From Nitrosovibrio tenuis (GTDB taxonomy: Bacteria; Pseudomonadota; Gammaproteobacteria; Burkholderiales; Nitrosomonadaceae): a DNA stretch of 64,000 nt. Below are positions 1-8,623 of this stretch, piece after piece. Both the position numbers and the translations under genes were made by a program. The stretch covers positions 62,001 through 126,000 of the forward strand of contig NZ_FOBH01000007.1 in NCBI RefSeq assembly GCF_900109785.1. Reading direction: 5' to 3'. The notes below the pieces were generated by a model. That model worked only from the letters and a program-made list of their open reading frames with translations. It was not told where the DNA came from and searched no databases. The first letter of the stretch is position 1. Each line of letters begins with the position of its first letter.

Positions 1-4
1 TACT

Positions 5-397
5 ATGGCAAATCAATTCGAGCTCAGAGGGCACCATATCGAAGTCCATTATACGATCGGCGGCAACCCCGGCTTCACCGCGCTGACGTATAAGGATGAA
101 TTTATTTCACGCGCCTTCAAGCCAGGCGATATTCATACTGACCACACGGCGCTGGGCTCGCTGGTCTCGGTCCGCCTAGTGGAGAGATCGACCGACAATT
201 ACACTGTTTTTGCTTTTTTGCTACCTGAGATTGAAGTTCCACCCGATCAGACAGGGGACTTCACTACGGTAGGAATACACCAGGAATATAAGGGTAAAGG
301 GTCTGTCTCGATCCCATACAGTCCCCTTAGCATCCCTACAACCTGGCATCCTTTCGTAATGCACGGCACTGCAAAAAACGTAGTCGTCGCGCTGTAG
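5..397 (+). CDS. Hypothetical protein upstream of the subtilase
   Basis: I do not recognise this 130-residue protein. It has no signal peptide, no membrane segment and no cysteines. It reads as a compact soluble beta-rich domain, and the N-terminal half contains a run of hydrophobic and aromatic residues typical of strands. The first possible ATG lies only four bases inside the window, so the true start may be further upstream. It ends nine bases before the start of the S8 protease on the same strand, so the two are probably co-transcribed. A role as chaperone, substrate or inhibitor of that protease is conceivable, but only from position. Confidence 0.6.
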   Translation: MANQFELRGHHIEVHYTIGGNPGFTALTYKDEFISRAFKPGDIHTDHTALGSLVSVRLVERSTDNYTVFAFLLPEIEVPPDQTGDFTTVGIHQEYKGKGSVSIPYSPLSIPTTWHPFVMHGTAKNVVVAL

Positions 398-406
398 CCG
401 GAAGAC

Positions 407-2752
407 ATGGCAATGGATGAAAACAAGAACTCTTCCGCGCCTGGCAACGACAAGGAACGGCCCGGCTCCGGCTACCGAAAAAGAGTGATCGTGAAGTTCA
501 AGGATCATGTCCAGTTGCCTCGTGAGGGGGCGGCACGGATGCTGGATACCCTCGGTATCGGGCCTTGGGACGCGCTGGCGGCACGATTCGAAGGGATCAC
601 CCTTGAGCCGCTTCTATTCTTCAAGCAGCCCGGGCAGTTTGCAGCGCTAACGGAACGAGCGCGAGCGCTCGACCCTACCTTTCGCCCCGTCAACCTGGAT
701 GCCTATTTCGCCATAAACCTGCAGCCCGAGACAAATGCCGAAGATCTGGTCAAAGCGCTCTCCCAATGGGATTCAGTTGCTACGGCTTATGTCGAGCCTC
801 CGCCGGTCGAGCCACCGTTTGTAAATGCCGCGGATGACCCGCGCAGCGGCAATCAAGGGTATCTCGACCCCGCGCCCGACGGCATTGACGCCGAATATGC
901 CTGGAATTTCCCCGGCGGCGATGGCGCAGGCCAAGCCCTGGTAGATTTGGAGTGGGGGTGGACCTTTAATCACGAAGACCTTGCCGCGCACGGCATCACT
1001 TTGATTTCTGGCCTGAATCATTCCTTTTTTTTCCATGGCAGTGGCGTGCTCGGAGAAATCGCCGCGGTGGACAATACCGTAGGCTGTATCGGCATCACAC
1101 CCGAACTGGCTTCCATCCGTTGCGTCGGCCAGCATTTGCCGGGAGGCGGCTACAGCACGGCACAACCGATACTTGATGCGATTGCTGTCATGAGCTTCGG
1201 GGATGTGCTGCTGCTTGAAGCGCAAACCAATCTGTTTGGCTACAACCTGGTACCCGTCGAAATTGAACCGGCCGTGTTCGACGTGATCCACCTCGCAACA
1301 TCACTGGGCATTGTGGTGGTCGAGGCGGCGGGCAATGGCGGCGTCGATCTGGATACGGTCGTCAATCCCGGCGGGCAGCAGATATTCAACCGCACAAGCC
1401 CTGATTTTCAGGATTCTGGCGCCATCATAGTAGGCGCGGCGAGTTCCACCGCGCCCCACTCGCGGCTCGGTTTCTCCTGTCACGGCAGCCGCATCGATTG
1501 CTATGGCTGGGGCGAGAACGTGGATACGCTTTCTTCCGACTCCACCAATACCGCGACCAATCTGTATACGACGAGTTTCAACGGTACATCCAGTGCCACA
1601 CCTATTGTGACCGGCGCAGCGCTTGCAGTGCTAGGTCTGGTCCAGGCGGCTTCCGGCGACCGCCTGGCTCCCTGGCAGGTGCGCATGATCCTGGCTGATC
1701 CAGCGAACGGAACCCCGTCCCAGAACCCGGCCATGGACAGGGTGGGCGTCATGCCCAACCTACGCGCCATTATCGATGGCAAAATGCTCAACCTGTCGCC
1801 CGACGTTTATATCCGCGATTTTGTCGGCGATATGGGCGACCCCCACCTGGGCGCCATCTCATCCAGTCCCGATATCATCCTGCGTCAAACAGTCGTGGCA
1901 GATCCCCAGGCCGCATTCGGCGCAGGCAGCGGCACAGAGAATGATATGACGTTGGGGTATGAAGCGAAAGCCGGGCAGGATAATTTTATTTATGTGCGCG
2001 TACGCAACCGGGGCGGTTCTACCGCCACTAACGTGGTGGCAACCGTCTATTGGGCTCCGCCTGCCACGCTCCTTACCTCTGATTTGTGGACCCTGCTGGG
2101 ATCCACCATCCTGCCGACCGTGCCGACTGGGGATCTGTTAACCGTGTCGAATGGCATCACCTGGCCATCCGCCGCGGTTCCAGCGCCTGGGCATTACTGT
2201 TTCGTCGGCATACTCGACACGCCCCGAGACCCCGGCCCTGCCCCAGCCGACTTTCTGGACTGGAACAATTTCATTACCTTCATTCGCAGCAATAATAACG
2301 TTACCTGGCGTAACTTCAACGTCATCAACAATGTTCCACCCCCGCGCACGGAGCCGCCAGGCTACGTGCCCCTGCCCTTTATGGCGGCAGGCGCGCCAGA
2401 CAAGGCACGGCGAATGTGGCTGGAGATCGTGCCTCGATTCCCCGCTGGGGCCGAGATCCTGCTCGAACTGCCCGTCGAGTTTGCCGAACTCCTTCACGTG
2501 CATCCAAGTTCCGTCCCGTTCAAGTATCCGGACTCGCCGCGCCTGATCCACATCCACATCCATAACTGCGGTTATACCAAATTTCCGGAAGTGGTTTTCC
2601 CGGCGAAGGCTCGAATTCCGCTGCGCCTACTGATAAAAATACCGGAAGCCATGCGTCAGCACGAGTTCGAGCTTTTCGCGCGCCAGCTCTATGAAAGGGA
2701 CGAAGTTGGAAGGGTCACCTGGAGACTGGTGCCGCCGCGTCAACCGCTATAA
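407..2752 (+). CDS. Subtilisin-like S8 serine protease with C-terminal CARDB-like region
   Basis: A 781-residue peptidase of the S8 (subtilase) family. The triad is visible as Asp180 (in VDLEWGW), His210 (in FHGSGVLG) and Ser395 (in NGTSSATP), all in the usual order and spacing. Residues 1-150 resemble a propeptide-like leader rather than a classical Sec signal: the N-terminus is hydrophilic and no hydrophobic core is seen. Residues about 500-600 (RVRNRGGSTATNVVATVYW) look like a CARDB adhesion-like beta domain, and the last 120 residues form another beta-rich module. It lies nine bases after a small unknown gene. Without a signal peptide its location (cytoplasmic or exported by another route) is uncertain; the S8 assignment is firm. 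Confidence 0.88.
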   Translation: MAMDENKNSSAPGNDKERPGSGYRKRVIVKFKDHVQLPREGAARMLDTLGIGPWDALAARFEGITLEPLLFFKQPGQFAALTERARALDPTFRPVNLDAYFAINLQPETNAEDLVKALSQWDSVATAYVEPPPVEPPFVNAADDPRSGNQGYLDPAPDGIDAEYAWNFPGGDGAGQALVDLEWGWTFNHEDLAAHGITLISGLNHSFFFHGSGVLGEIAAVDNTVGCIGITPELASIRCVGQHLPGGGYSTAQPILDAIAVMSFGDVLLLEAQTNLFGYNLVPVEIEPAVFDVIHLATSLGIVVVEAAGNGGVDLDTVVNPGGQQIFNRTSPDFQDSGAIIVGAASSTAPHSRLGFSCHGSRIDCYGWGENVDTLSSDSTNTATNLYTTSFNGTSSATPIVTGAALAVLGLVQAASGDRLAPWQVRMILADPANGTPSQNPAMDRVGVMPNLRAIIDGKMLNLSPDVYIRDFVGDMGDPHLGAISSSPDIILRQTVVADPQAAFGAGSGTENDMTLGYEAKAGQDNFIYVRVRNRGGSTATNVVATVYWAPPATLLTSDLWTLLGSTILPTVPTGDLLTVSNGITWPSAAVPAPGHYCFVGILDTPRDPGPAPADFLDWNNFITFIRSNNNVTWRNFNVINNVPPPRTEPPGYVPLPFMAAGAPDKARRMWLEIVPRFPAGAEILLELPVEFAELLHVHPSSVPFKYPDSPRLIHIHIHNCGYTKFPEVVFPAKARIPLRLLIKIPEAMRQHEFELFARQLYERDEVGRVTWRLVPPRQPL

Positions 2753-2940
2753 CGGCTGAAATAAGCAATGATCCAATTACCGTAAACTCAGCAAAATTCA
2801 CGTAATTGGTCTGCATCGACAGCATTGCGCGTATCGAGTGTGCCTCAGCGTACAGACCAGAAGGGCGAGTTCATTTACTCTGCTATCAAAGATGATCTTG
2901 CCGTAACCCTTATTTCAGAAGAACAAATAGGAGAACATTT

Positions 2941-3402
2941 ATGAATAACGACGAAATTGTAGACATGCTGAATGGCCTGATCGAAATCTCCCGCGACGGA
3001 ATGGAAGGCTTCAAGACCTGTGCGGAAGATGTGCGCGATCCCTCGCTCAAGATGTACTTCCAAAATCGTGCGCAAGGTTGCCTGGAAGCCGTTCGTAATT
3101 TGACTGCCGAGGTGAGAAAATACGGCGGTGAACCTGATACAAGTGGGAGCGCGGTAGGTGCGCTGCATCGCGCCTGGGTGGATATCAAAACAGCCATTTC
3201 AAACCAGGATAATATCGCGGTGCTCGAAGAATGCGAACGAGGCGAAGCTGCGGCCATGATAGCCTATGAAAATGCGCTGAGAGGAGATATGCCGGGCGAT
3301 CTGCGCGCGCTTCTCGAAAATCAATATGAAGGCGCGAAAAGAAACCATGACCGGGTACGCCAGCTCCGCGACACGGCCCGGCATCATCCCGACCTGGTTT
3401 GA
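2941..3402 (+). CDS. PA2169-type four-helix-bundle protein (DUF2383)
   Basis: A 153-residue, almost entirely alpha-helical protein matching the DUF2383/PA2169 family, a ferritin-like four-helix fold of unknown function often linked to stress responses. Typical features are the N-terminal LNGLIEISRDGMEGF helix and the late ALLENQYEGAKRNHDRVRQL helix. A good ribosome-binding site (AGGAG) sits about six bases before the ATG. No signal peptide is present, so it is cytoplasmic. It stands alone between the protease and a convergent lipoprotein gene. Confidence 0.82.
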   Translation: MNNDEIVDMLNGLIEISRDGMEGFKTCAEDVRDPSLKMYFQNRAQGCLEAVRNLTAEVRKYGGEPDTSGSAVGALHRAWVDIKTAISNQDNIAVLEECERGEAAAMIAYENALRGDMPGDLRALLENQYEGAKRNHDRVRQLRDTARHHPDLV

Positions 3403-3639
3403 ATGGCGAGCCGGGCTTCACCCTATTGTTCGGTGCAATATCGAGCAGAGCCCGGCCTGCCTTGGTTGTTCAGGATGGTGGACAGCAGCTCAACCCATTG
3501 CGATGGATTACGGTGGTTCTTGGCTTATAGCCTCCCTCATGCTTCCACTCATCCTGCATCTTCAGGTGGTTGGCTTGCCTATTTAACCTATCCACACTTC
3601 ATCAAAATCCAACAAGACTCATATCTCAACAAATTGGGC

Positions 3640-5046
3640 TTATTTCGATACCCGGTACAGAGTAAGTGTGCTTTTATCCGTTTTATTCAACGTCGCCGTA
3701 TTGCCATCCGCACTGATGTCGACCGAGGCCGCGCCATTGTCCGAAAAGCCGGCACAACCGTTCGTGTCATAGGTAAATCCTTTAAATGTCAATGCCTTAC
3801 TGCCTGTATCATAAGAATATGAGGAAAACTCGATGCCTGGCCCACCGCAGCTTGCATGACCGGCCCCTTCCGCGTCCCCAATTGGATCGACCATCATAAA
3901 TTTTCCATTGGAAAAGAAAAAATAGGTGGGTGTCTTGATGACAGCCGGATCGGACGCCCATGCTCCAACGATGCCTTTCGGATCATTTTCCATTCTGGAG
4001 TAACGGCTCTCCTTGACTTCCGTTTTGATAGGCTCCTTGCTCGAACTGATCTCCAGCGTGCCCGCAATATGGAAGAGCTCGCCGAAAAGGCTGGCCTGCT
4101 TCCTTTCTCTTTGAACCGTCACGATATCGGAAGCGATCAAATCGGAACCATCGGTACGAAGCCGCCAGGTTGGCCGCGGATGGGACAATCCAGCCTGTAG
4201 ATTAGTATCAATTTCCGGTTTGCCAATGAATTTGAATCCGCGGGTATCGAACTCCGATACACTCGCCGCCCCATATTCCACCCCGGCTTTACTGACCAGA
4301 TTGCCACCGCATACCCGGTTGGCATCGCAGGAATCGTCCGGGGTAGCCTCCCCTTCCAGATACTCACCACCTTTACCGGCTGAAGCGCGGATAACGGAAG
4401 CCGCTGCACCGTCGTGTTTCACCCAGATGTTAGTGCTAAGCAGGCTTATCCCTTGCGAAAGAAAGTGGGCATCGGCCTGTGCCTGTGTCTTGGCCGGGCC
4501 CGCGACGCCGCCTGCCTCTCTTGCCTTTTGTAACTCGGCAGATGCAGAGAACTCGGCGGGGTCGCTGTCGAGATTGATCGAAGCGCTCACAGCAGCCGCG
4601 GCACTCGGCGGAATGGCAATACCATTTTCGGGATTGCCGTCAGCATCCAGAGACTGAAACAGGATAAGCAGGTTATGCAGCCGGGCGCTGCTTTCGCCGG
4701 CCAACTCCATGGGCGTTACGATCGCCGCGCCCTTCGGTTTTCCCAGAATGAGGCTACCCAGCTTGAACTCAACCGTGTCTCCATGACTGTATTTGAAAAT
4801 CCCCTTCTCGTCCGTGGTCCCGGTCGCGCCCGAAGATGCCGCGTATGCCACGCCGCCCACCGCAGTATCCAGCAATCTTCCAGTAGTTGGACCTTTTTCC
4901 GCCTTGCCGCCACTACTCGCGCTACTGCTGCTGCCGCCACTCGAGGAGGGGCCCTTGCCATCGCCGCAGGAAGCAAGGCCGAGGACAAATGCCAGGGGCA
5001 ACAAGGGCGCCCAGTTTATATTTCTTTCCTTCTGACTAAATTTCAT
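3640..5046 (-). CDS. Putative outer-membrane lipoprotein, unknown function
   Basis: A 468-residue protein with a lipoprotein signal: a charged N-terminus, a hydrophobic stretch and the lipobox LASC at about residues 24-27, followed by a Ser/Gly-rich linker. Residues 55-125 form a carboxypeptidase-regulatory or SdrD-B-like beta module (DTAVGGVAY, GIFKYSHGDTVEFKLGSLILG) that recurs in many beta-proteobacterial surface proteins. The last 120 residues form a beta-rich domain containing NGKFMMVDPIGD and TLTFKGF-like strands. The catalytic role, if any, is not visible. It is convergent with the DUF2383 gene. Confidence 0.7.
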   Translation of the reverse strand: MKFSQKERNINWAPLLPLAFVLGLASCGDGKGPSSSGGSSSSASSGGKAEKGPTTGRLLDTAVGGVAYAASSGATGTTDEKGIFKYSHGDTVEFKLGSLILGKPKGAAIVTPMELAGESSARLHNLLILFQSLDADGNPENGIAIPPSAAAAVSASINLDSDPAEFSASAELQKAREAGGVAGPAKTQAQADAHFLSQGISLLSTNIWVKHDGAAASVIRASAGKGGEYLEGEATPDDSCDANRVCGGNLVSKAGVEYGAASVSEFDTRGFKFIGKPEIDTNLQAGLSHPRPTWRLRTDGSDLIASDIVTVQRERKQASLFGELFHIAGTLEISSSKEPIKTEVKESRYSRMENDPKGIVGAWASDPAVIKTPTYFFFSNGKFMMVDPIGDAEGAGHASCGGPGIEFSSYSYDTGSKALTFKGFTYDTNGCAGFSDNGAASVDISADGNTATLNKTDKSTLTLYRVSK

Positions 5047-5266
5047 TCAGGCGATCCATTCCGTATTTAATTGACGCGTAATGATATCAAACTTTGTCTC
5101 TACGGGACTGAAAAGCATCACCTCATCCTCTGCCTGAAAACAATTGCTTGATATGGGTGAGCCCCCGTTGTCTATTGCCGCCGGTGTCAAATGTGGACAA
5201 TGACATGCAAACCTGGACCACGAATCGTCCTCGTTCGTCCGGAATATCAGGACCTGCGACCAAGAA

Positions 5267-5318
5267 GTCGTTTGGAGGTCGTTTGAGGTCGTTTGAGGTC
5301 GTTTGGAGGTTGTTTTGA
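5267..5318. repeat. 10/11-bp tandem repeat
   Basis: Four direct copies of GTCGTTTGAG or GTCGTTTGGAG begin at 5267, 5278, 5288 and 5298, and a degenerate fifth follows (GTTGTTTTGA). They sit in the 416-bp divergent intergenic region between the lipoprotein and the PEP-CTERM esterase, about 145 bp before the esterase start. Copies differ only by one extra G, as expected from slippage. It may be an operator array or a simple sequence repeat. Confidence 0.8.
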
Positions 5319-5462
5319 ATTCGACGTGTTCGCAACTGGGATATAGCCGTAGCGCTACAATTACCCCATGATCAGATTAGGTCATAGGAGCGACATCGCC
5401 GCGTAACGGAGGGCCACAACAATAGCGTTATTTCCTTACACCAACCACCGGAGAGACATCGC

Positions 5463-6902
5463 ATGAATAAAAAGAAACTCATTCTGATCATCGCAGCGGC
5501 ACTATGTGCTGTTCCGGTTGCCCACGCCAGCATCGATCTTATCGCCGTCGGTTCGTTAAATGGCACTTTCTCAGATCTTTCAAGCCAGACATCGGGTCCG
5601 TTGGAAAATGGCGTGGCCGGGAATATTCTTGGCGGCCTTGGCTCAGGTTTTGCCTGGGCAGGTGGCAATACCTTTCTTGCCACGCCAGACCGCGGACCCA
5701 ATGCGACCAGTTACAACTCCCTGGTTGACGATACAACATCTTATATTACGCGCTTTCAAACCCTTCAGATGAACCTGACGGCAACCGCATCAGGGTCGCT
5801 GCCATATACGCTCACCCCGACGCTGACCGCCACCACCCTTCTATCCAGTTCGACGCCGTTGACCTATGGTACCGGCGCATTGGGAACAGATGCTACGCAT
5901 ACGCTTGACAGCGGGGTGCCCGCATTGAACGCTGTCAACGGTACGAACTATTTTACCGGCCGCTCCGACGGATTTGGCGCTGGGCCCTCAGGCAACCCGA
6001 GCAATGCGCGCTTCGATCCGGAAGGTGTGCGCGTTTCGAACGATGGCAAGAGCGTATTCATCTCCGATGAATACGGTCCCTATGTCTATCAGTTCGACCG
6101 CGCTACGGGCCAGCGCATCAAAGCGTTCGAACTGCCCGCGAATCTCACTGTAGCGACACCCGGTCCTACCACCGTTTCGGAGGGCAGCCCGTTTGACACG
6201 TCCGGACGGGTAGCCAATAAAGGTATGGAAGGGCTGGCCATCACGCCCGATGGCACCACACTGGTTGGCATCATGCAGGCTCCCCTGCTCCAGGATACAA
6301 ACAAAAACGTTCGGATCGTTACCATCGATATCGCAAGCGGAGCCACGCACGAGTATGCTTACAAACTGACCACAGGTACGGGTGTCAGCGAAATTGTCGC
6401 CCTTAATAATCACCAGTTCCTGGTCGATGAACGCGACGGCAAAGGCCTCGGCGACGGCACCTCAGCCGCGGTCAAGCAATTGTTCAAGATCGATATTGAT
6501 GGCGCTCAGGATGTTTCAGGCATGAGCGGGGACTTGTCATCCAAGGCAATAAGCAAGACGCTGTTCCTTGATGTCGTGGACAAGCTGCACGGCAACGGTA
6601 TTGCGTTCGACCAGGTCCCCGCAAAGATGGAAGGTCTGGCCTTTGGCGAAGATGTGGTTATTGATGGGGTCATCAGGCACACGCTGTTTTTTACGAACGA
6701 TAACGACTTCGTTCCGGGCGTTGCAGGTGACAACAAGTTCTACGTCTTCGCTGTCAGCGACGCCGACCTGGCTACCGTTGGCGCCACCTATACCGCGCAA
6801 ATGATTTCCCCGGTTCCCGAGCCGGAAACATACGCCCTGATGCTGGCCGGTCTGGGCATGGTGGGTTGGTTGGCGCGCCGCAGGAGGGCTGCCGGAAAAT
6901 AA
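5463..6902 (+). CDS. PEP-CTERM esterase-like/phytase-like protein
   Basis: A 479-residue exported protein. It has a Sec signal peptide (residues 1-22, ending VAHAS), a phytase-like/esterase-like beta-propeller domain covering most of the chain (DPEGVRVSNDGKSVFISDEYGPYVYQFD; GMEGLAITPDGTTLVGIMQ; DERDGKG), and a C-terminal PEP-CTERM sorting signal: VPEPETYALMLAGLGMVGW followed by an Arg cluster. PEP-CTERM proteins are processed by exosortase and linked to exopolysaccharide. The propeller family hydrolyses phosphate or other esters, but the substrate cannot be told from sequence. A strong intrinsic terminator follows 26 bases after the stop. Confidence 0.87.
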   Translation: MNKKKLILIIAAALCAVPVAHASIDLIAVGSLNGTFSDLSSQTSGPLENGVAGNILGGLGSGFAWAGGNTFLATPDRGPNATSYNSLVDDTTSYITRFQTLQMNLTATASGSLPYTLTPTLTATTLLSSSTPLTYGTGALGTDATHTLDSGVPALNAVNGTNYFTGRSDGFGAGPSGNPSNARFDPEGVRVSNDGKSVFISDEYGPYVYQFDRATGQRIKAFELPANLTVATPGPTTVSEGSPFDTSGRVANKGMEGLAITPDGTTLVGIMQAPLLQDTNKNVRIVTIDIASGATHEYAYKLTTGTGVSEIVALNNHQFLVDERDGKGLGDGTSAAVKQLFKIDIDGAQDVSGMSGDLSSKAISKTLFLDVVDKLHGNGIAFDQVPAKMEGLAFGEDVVIDGVIRHTLFFTNDNDFVPGVAGDNKFYVFAVSDADLATVGATYTAQMISPVPEPETYALMLAGLGMVGWLARRRRAAGK

Positions 6903-6928
6903 TTGACTTCTCGAGATTCAAAATGAAG

Positions 6929-6960
6929 CCTCCGCCAAAAGCGGAGGTTTTGTTTTTTTA
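6929..6960 (+). terminator. Rho-independent terminator of the PEP-CTERM esterase
   Basis: A perfect 7-bp stem (CCTCCGC/GCGGAGG) with a CAAAA loop is followed by TTTTGTTTTTTT. It directly follows the esterase stop codon. Confidence 0.9.
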
Positions 6961-7183
6961 TCGATGTCTTTTATTCTTTTTGTTGAAAAAATCCGATCCA
7001 GGTGGGGTGAAACCGCCGCTCACCTTGACCTCTTCCCCGAACAACCTGTTCTCATGCGCCGCGCAATATTGAACTTGCGGATAAGGCAGGGTTATTCGAT
7101 AAATCCCTATTGTGTTTGAGGCTATTGAGGTTCAAACTCTTGCATGGTATGCCAAATAATTGCTAAAGATTGGGAGGATCAAA

Positions 7184-8398
7184 ATGAAAAAAAGCCTCTG
7201 CTTGATGCTGTGTGGTGTCGCAAACCTGTTTCTGCTGTGTTTTAGTGCCTGGGCGAGCGAAGGGGGTGCTGGCCCCGAGCTTAACGAAGCCCGGCAGGTA
7301 GCTCAGTATAACTACGTTATTCATATTCTCGCGATGTTGCTGGTGGGTTTCGGTTTTCTGATGGTGTTTGTCAGGAGATACGGATTCGGGGCCACCACTG
7401 GCACATACCTGGTAGTGGCTGTTGGTCTACCCCTCTACATGCTCCTGCGCGCGAACGGAATCTTTGCCCATGAGATCGCGCCAAACACGGTCAAGGCATT
7501 GATGTATGCCGAATTCGCGGTAGCGTCCGCATTGATCGCAATGGGCGCCGTACTTGGGCGTTTGCGGGTATTTCAATACGCATTGCTGGCACTGTTCCTC
7601 ATTCCAGCATATTTGTTGAATGAATGGCTGGTACTGGATAACGGGATGGGCATGACGGCAGGGTTTCAGGACACGGCCGGATCGGTCATTATTCACGCTT
7701 TTGGCGCTTATTTTGGTTTGGCACTATCCCTTGTGCTGACTACCGCGCGACAACGCAGCCAACCGATCGAATCGGATGCCACTTCCGATCGTTTTGCAAT
7801 GCTGGGCTCGATGGTGTTGTGGCTTTTCTGGCCAAGTTTCGCTACCGCCATCGTTCCGTTTGAGGAGATGCCGCAAACGGTCGTCAATACCGTGCTTGCA
7901 CTGTGCGGAGCCACGCTAGGCACCTATTTCCTGAGCACGTGGTTCCATAAAGGCAAGACCTCGATCGTCGACATGGCCAACGCGGCGCTGGCAGGCGGCG
8001 TGGCGATTGGATCGACATGCAATATCGTCTCTCCCACAGGCGCGTTCGGAATCGGTTTGCTCGCTGGGGCTCTCAGCGTCATCGGTTATGTGTTCATTCA
8101 GCCGGCATTGGAAAAACGCTTCAAGATCGTGGACACCTGCGGAGTGCACAACCTGCATGGAATGCCCGGGTTGCTGGGTGCGCTGGTCGCCATCTTCGTA
8201 GTCCCCGGTATAGCGGGCGCTCAGTTCATCGGTATCGTATTCAGTGTAGTGCTTGCCCTCATAACCGGGACCGTTGCCGGTATGCTGATAAAAGCCACGG
8301 GTACAACTCGCCTGGCATATGAGGACGGCGAGGAATTCGCTCATGTCGAAGGTCCGGAAACTGACGATATGGTGAAGCTGGAAGGCGGAACGCATTAG
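7184..8398 (+). CDS. rh50: Rh50-type ammonia channel
   Basis: A 404-residue inner-membrane channel of the Amt/Rh family and the Rhesus branch. Rh signatures are DMANAALAGGVAIGSTCN and DTCGVHNLHGMPGLLGAL, the latter with a pore-lining His. There is an N-terminal signal-like segment and about 11-12 membrane helices. Rh proteins conduct NH3/NH4+ across the membrane, and Nitrosomonas europaea uses Rh50 in place of AmtB. I chose the ATG at 7184 because GGGAGG lies 7 bases before it; an in-frame TTG at 7160 has no such site. No glnK/glnB is adjacent, unlike typical amtB operons. A hairpin follows the stop. Confidence 0.92.
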   Translation: MKKSLCLMLCGVANLFLLCFSAWASEGGAGPELNEARQVAQYNYVIHILAMLLVGFGFLMVFVRRYGFGATTGTYLVVAVGLPLYMLLRANGIFAHEIAPNTVKALMYAEFAVASALIAMGAVLGRLRVFQYALLALFLIPAYLLNEWLVLDNGMGMTAGFQDTAGSVIIHAFGAYFGLALSLVLTTARQRSQPIESDATSDRFAMLGSMVLWLFWPSFATAIVPFEEMPQTVVNTVLALCGATLGTYFLSTWFHKGKTSIVDMANAALAGGVAIGSTCNIVSPTGAFGIGLLAGALSVIGYVFIQPALEKRFKIVDTCGVHNLHGMPGLLGALVAIFVVPGIAGAQFIGIVFSVVLALITGTVAGMLIKATGTTRLAYEDGEEFAHVEGPETDDMVKLEGGTH

Positions 8399-8429
8399 CG
8401 CACTGCGCATTAAGGAATGCCTTGCTCAA

Positions 8430-8460
8430 GTAAGCGGCGGATGCCGCTTACTGTTTACTA
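8430..8460 (+). terminator. Terminator after rh50
   Basis: A perfect 9-bp stem (GTAAGCGGC/GCCGCTTAC) with a GGAT loop is followed by a weak T-rich run (TGTTTACTATTTA), 32 bases after the rh50 stop. Confidence 0.75.
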
Positions 8461-8623
8461 TTTATCCGCTAAACCAACTCTCGACTCCCAGCAAAGTCGC
8501 AAGTGTTGATCGGCGGGTTGTCGGCCTACGCTCCGCCCCGCCCCTGTCCCTCCTCCCCACTGTGACCAAAGCAAGTGACTGCGGGGCAGCCGGCTGCTTC
8601 GCCTCTTTAGCGACAACCGCCAT

